Part shown: piece after piece, positions 7,352 to 9,086 of the stretch | Layout of the letters: every line of letters starts with the position of its first letter | Position numbering within the stretch: the stretch's first letter is position 1 | NCBI GenBank assembly: GCA_024639625.1 | Contig: JAHEIA010000088.1 | Location: 1-9,086, forward strand | Reading direction: 5' to 3' | Length of the DNA stretch: 9,086 bases | DNA from: Chromatiales bacterium | Lineage (GTDB): Bacteria; Pseudomonadota; Gammaproteobacteria; Chromatiales; Chromatiaceae | Notes under the pieces: generated by a model | Databases searched by the model: none | The model's input: the letters and a program-made list of their open reading frames with translations, nothing else | Told to the model about the DNA's origin: nothing | Program-made: the position numbers and the translations under genes

Positions 7352-8530
7352 CTAGGGGTTCCCTCTGTCACGGACTTCCTGCAAGAAGCCCTCCGCCGCG
7401 CTGAGTTCCTGTCGGCAGCGCGGCACCCATGCGGCCCCCCAATAGAAATGGCAGCTGGTTTCCGCCTTTAGCAGGTGCCACATGGCCTCCTCGAGAAGCG
7501 CCGCAGCGTCTCGGTCCGGCCACCCGCGCTGCCCATGCTTCCAGCGCAGATCGTGGATTGCCTTACTGACCTCGGCGACTTGCTTCAGCGCGTCTTGCTG
7601 CTCCTGAGAACCGGTCCACTGGAGAAATCCCGTGCCATCGTGCTCCCCGGTATTCCATGCGCCCGTGTGCACCATCACCTCGCCATGGGCGCCGAATCGG
7701 TCCAAGTAGTCGTGGATGAAGGTCGGCGCAACGCTGCTGCCTGCCCGCACCCGGTCTACCAAGGGAAGATAGAAGGCTCCCCAGAAGTTGGCTGCCCAGT
7801 CCGTATTGCGGAACCAGCCTCCATTGTCGCCGTCGCTGCAGGTGGTTACCAGCGGCGGAAAATCGCAGAATTTGGTGCGCTCTCCGACTTCGTGAATAAA
7901 CCAATCCGCGTCCATGCCGGATTCCTGCGAGTTCGACAGGTCCCGGTCCCGTACGACGACGATGATCTCCTCGCCGCCGAACGATGCGATGTGCGGGCGA
8001 TAGCGAAGTTCCTGCCAACTCATCGGGGTGATCGGTTCCACCCGCTCGCTGTCCACCAGCACATAGCGAAAGCCCAAGCGCTTGAGGAGCGGGATCAACT
8101 CCATGGCGAATCCCATCTCCGGCGGCCAGAAGCCCTGGAAACGGGAGCGGTCGAACAGGTGTTGCGCGATACCGAACCAGCGCAGGATCTGCTCCTCCCG
8201 ATCCGCCTCGGGGATCAGCGGCAGTACCGGGTGATAGTAGCCCGTCGCCAGGAGCTCGAGCGCCGGATTGCGCAGTTTCCACAGCAGGTCTCCGCATTTC
8301 ACTGTCCCGTACACCCGAGCCTGGAGAGCGGGATTCGACAGGGTCTCCAGCAGGGTGCCCGAACAGGCGAGGTGGACTCGCGCCAGGTCTTCGTAACCGG
8401 ACAGCGCCCGCGGAATGCGATCGATCGCGTACAAGATCTCCTTCGCCTCCCAATCCTTGGCTGCGAGCAGGTCTTCCAGGTTGCCTAGAGGCTGGTGGAG
8501 GTTGAGAACGGTTGCGTGAAAGCTGAGCAT
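7352..8530 (-). CDS. Glycoside hydrolase family 57 protein (alpha-glucan hydrolase or transferase)
   Basis: 392 residues. GH57 enzymes are retaining alpha-glucan hydrolases, 4-alpha-glucanotransferases or branching enzymes with a (beta/alpha)7 fold. The family's conserved regions can be followed: region 1 LHQPLG (11-16), region 2 near CSGTLLE (56-62), region 3 GFWPPEMGF with probable nucleophile E138, region 4 [10 protein letters not shown] with probable acid/base D233, and a region-5-like [10 protein letters not shown] (356-365). [12 protein letters not shown] and FLQWTGS (288-308) are further distinctive blocks. The protein is shorter than GH57 branching enzymes and 4-alpha-glucanotransferases and has no obvious extra domain or signal peptide, so it is probably cytoplasmic. 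The ATG at 8530 is the only possible start, because an in-frame stop lies three codons upstream. No clear SD precedes it. It is the first gene of the leftward cluster. I infer alpha-1,4-glucan chain cleavage or transfer; exact specificity is not decidable here. Confidence 0.9.
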   Translation of the reverse strand: MLSFHATVLNLHQPLGNLEDLLAAKDWEAKEILYAIDRIPRALSGYEDLARVHLACSGTLLETLSNPALQARVYGTVKCGDLLWKLRNPALELLATGYYHPVLPLIPEADREEQILRWFGIAQHLFDRSRFQGFWPPEMGFAMELIPLLKRLGFRYVLVDSERVEPITPMSWQELRYRPHIASFGGEEIIVVVRDRDLSNSQESGMDADWFIHEVGERTKFCDFPPLVTTCSDGDNGGWFRNTDWAANFWGAFYLPLVDRVRAGSSVAPTFIHDYLDRFGAHGEVMVHTGAWNTGEHDGTGFLQWTGSQEQQDALKQVAEVSKAIHDLRWKHGQRGWPDRDAAALLEEAMWHLLKAETSCHFYWGAAWVPRCRQELSAAEGFLQEVRDRGNP

Positions 8531-8557
8531 GGGAAACTAGGGCCTGTTATCACTGTG

Positions 8558-8567
8558 CCGCCGGCGG
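8558..8567. repeat. 10-bp perfect palindrome in the GH57 leader
   Basis: CCGCCGGCGG reads the same on both strands and lies 28-37 bases upstream of the GH57 ATG, inside the predicted leader. It could be an operator half or a small hairpin, but a short GC palindrome is not rare at this composition. Confidence 0.25.
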
Positions 8568-8613
8568 AAGGGTTCTCAATTTTCCGGGCCACTGTAAAGT
8601 ATTAGCTGACGAT

Positions 8614-8622
8614 AATATAGCA
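8614..8622 (-). promoter_or_regulatory. Candidate extended -10 promoter for the GH57-glgB cluster
   Basis: On the minus strand TGCTATATT matches the extended -10 pattern (TG, one base, then a five-of-six match to TATAAT) within an AT-rich island. I see no convincing -35, which extended -10 promoters can tolerate. A start near 8607 would give a leader of about 77 bases to the GH57 ATG. The absence of a clear SD before that ATG leaves translation initiation unexplained. Confidence 0.42.
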
Positions 8623-8712
8623 AATTGTAGTGGCCGAGAGTAAGATCTCCCTGTGTTGCCGCGGACAGCGAGCCCTCGTGCCGGCCCGTTTGACCGCTGG
8701 CAGCCGTGGTGT

Positions 8713-8735
8713 CGACCCGGGTCGCGCGCTCGACC
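8713..8735. repeat. Overlapping CGACC/GGTCG inverted repeats
   Basis: CGACCCGGGTCG (8713-8724) is a perfect 12-base palindrome. Its right arm GGTCG (8720-8724) can instead pair with a second CGACC at 8731-8735 across a 6-base loop. The three arms are therefore mutually exclusive pairing partners. It could be an operator or an alternative-hairpin leader element for the rightward gene; function is inferred only from position. Confidence 0.35.
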
Positions 8736-8749
8736 ACCGATCTGCCCGG

Positions 8750-8763
8750 CCGGCGGCCGGCGG
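8750..8763. repeat. Tandem CCGGCGG repeat
   Basis: Two perfect back-to-back copies of the 7-base unit CCGGCGG, flanked by further CCGG and CGG motifs, make the GC-richest part of the intergenic region. No known element is recognised. Confidence 0.3.
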
Positions 8764-8765
8764 TC

Positions 8766-8784
8766 GGCTATGGCCGTAGCCATA
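8766..8784 (+). repeat. Alternative hairpins upstream of the GH13 gene
   Basis: TATGGC (8769-8774) pairs with GCCATA (8779-8784) around a CGTA loop. Overlapping it, GGCTA (8766-8770) can pair with TAGCC (8777-8781). A T6 run lies about 16 bases further on (8800-8805), too far for a classical intrinsic terminator. The structure ends about 30 bases before the GTG start and could affect leader folding. Confidence 0.3.
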
Positions 8785-8814
8785 CTGAAGTAACTGATCT
8801 TTTTTGGGGATAGC

Positions 8815-9086
8815 GTGCGTATCTATAACCTTTTCCCGCTCCTGGCAGGTCAATGCACGGATTGGGGACCGCATATCGATCGTGCGGCGGATATGGGTTT
8901 CGACTGGATCTTCGTCAATCCGGTCCAGTTGCCGGGGAAGTCGGGCAGCCTGTATTCGATCGCAGATTATTTCGCGCTGAATCCTCTTCTGCTGGACTCC
9001 GATTCCACTTTGCCGCCCGAAGAGCAGCTGCGCATGGCGGTCGACCATGCGCAGAACAAAGGTTTGCGCATGATGGTGGATCTGGT
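8815..9086 (+). CDS. GH13 alpha-amylase/maltosyltransferase-like protein (N-terminal part, cut by window)
   Basis: The first 90 residues are visible and the frame is open at the right edge. Start: GTG at 8815, the only plausible initiator after the in-frame TAA at 8791. It is preceded by GGGGA with a short 4-base spacer. The protein starts directly in a GH13 catalytic barrel: RIYNLFPLLAG at 2-12, then DRAADMGFDWIFVNPVQ (22-38), then SLYSIADYFALNP (45-57), then KGLRMMVDL, the beginning of conserved region I, at the very edge. The IADYF-LNP segment is reminiscent of GlgE-type maltosyltransferases and related amylases. GlgE itself has an N-terminal domain that is missing here. Its catalytic triad lies outside the window, so activity cannot be judged. 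Divergent orientation from GH57-glgB-GWD supports a role in alpha-glucan turnover. Confidence 0.8.
   Translation, partial: MRIYNLFPLLAGQCTDWGPHIDRAADMGFDWIFVNPVQLPGKSGSLYSIADYFALNPLLLDSDSTLPPEEQLRMAVDHAQNKGLRMMVDL

Larger units (their letters stand above)
8531..8814. other. Divergent intergenic regulatory region
   Basis: This 284-bp region separates the leftward glucan cluster from the rightward GH13 gene; I see no credible gene in it. It has two parts. An AT-rich island (about 8590-8630), unusual in this GC-rich window, carries an extended -10 for the minus strand and a GATAAT for the plus strand. The part nearer GH13 (about 8680-8790) is very GC-rich and dense in inverted repeats. The layout fits a shared control region for both transcription units. 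Confidence 0.6.

Noticed and set aside
7252..7371. 40-residue N-terminal extension of GlgB from a GTG at 7371
   Set aside because: It would overlap the end of GH57, and the added residues do not resemble any GlgB N-terminus. The ATG at 7251 has an AGGA at proper spacing.
7475..8488. 337-codon plus-strand open frame opposite GH57
   Set aside because: It is the codon-aligned antisense shadow of the GH57 gene with no independent evidence.
8766..8805. Hairpin plus T6 as an intrinsic terminator upstream of GH13
   Set aside because: The T-run is about 16 bases beyond the stem, and no plus-strand gene upstream needs termination; listed only as a possible leader structure.
8602..9048. 148-codon minus-strand open frame opposite the GH13 start and intergenic region
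   Set aside because: It overlaps the recognisable GH13 frame antisense and has no known motif or SD support.

Overview
The window is a compact, GC-rich bacterial stretch devoted to storage alpha-glucan (glycogen/starch-like) metabolism. Composition, the occasional GTG and TTG starts, short intergenic gaps and the gene families suggest a proteobacterium, perhaps a gammaproteobacterium. The sequence alone does not fix the genus. I see no RNA genes, mobile elements or CRISPR arrays.

Layout: four genes run leftward on the minus strand. In transcription order they are a family-57 glycoside hydrolase/transferase (7352-8530), the glycogen branching enzyme GlgB (4987-7251), a full-length plant-type alpha-glucan, water dikinase (GWD; 1345-4851), and a sugar-isomerase-like TIM barrel with an extra C-terminal module that runs off the left edge (1-1195). 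A 284-bp divergent intergenic region (8531-8814) separates them from a rightward family-13 alpha-amylase-like/maltosyltransferase-like gene (from 8815) that runs off the right edge. The first and last genes have no closed reading frame inside the window because they are cut by its ends.

How the genes may work together: GlgB adds alpha-1,6 branches, the GH57 and GH13 enzymes probably cleave or transfer alpha-glucan chains, and GWD transfers the beta-phosphate of ATP to glucosyl residues, which in plants opens the semicrystalline starch surface to degradation. The dikinase carries two CBM45-like starch-binding modules, the phosphohistidine site and the C-terminal nucleotide-binding domain. It therefore looks like a complete bacterial counterpart of the starch-phosphorylation enzyme of plants.

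The most interesting part is the GWD gene with the TIM-barrel gene behind it. The C-terminal tail of the TIM-barrel protein has an EDGRHFRP-HHA block that I recall, without being able to check, from the central part of phosphoglucan, water dikinases. Together they suggest a bacterial reversible glucan-phosphorylation module linked to branching and chain-remodelling enzymes. No glucan phosphatase, glycogen synthase or ADP-glucose pyrophosphorylase lies inside the window.

Regulation: a perfect TATAAT lies between glgB and GWD. A GC hairpin directly abuts the glgB stop codon. An AT-rich island with an extended -10 lies upstream of the GH57 gene, and the GH13 leader region contains alternative hairpin-forming repeats.
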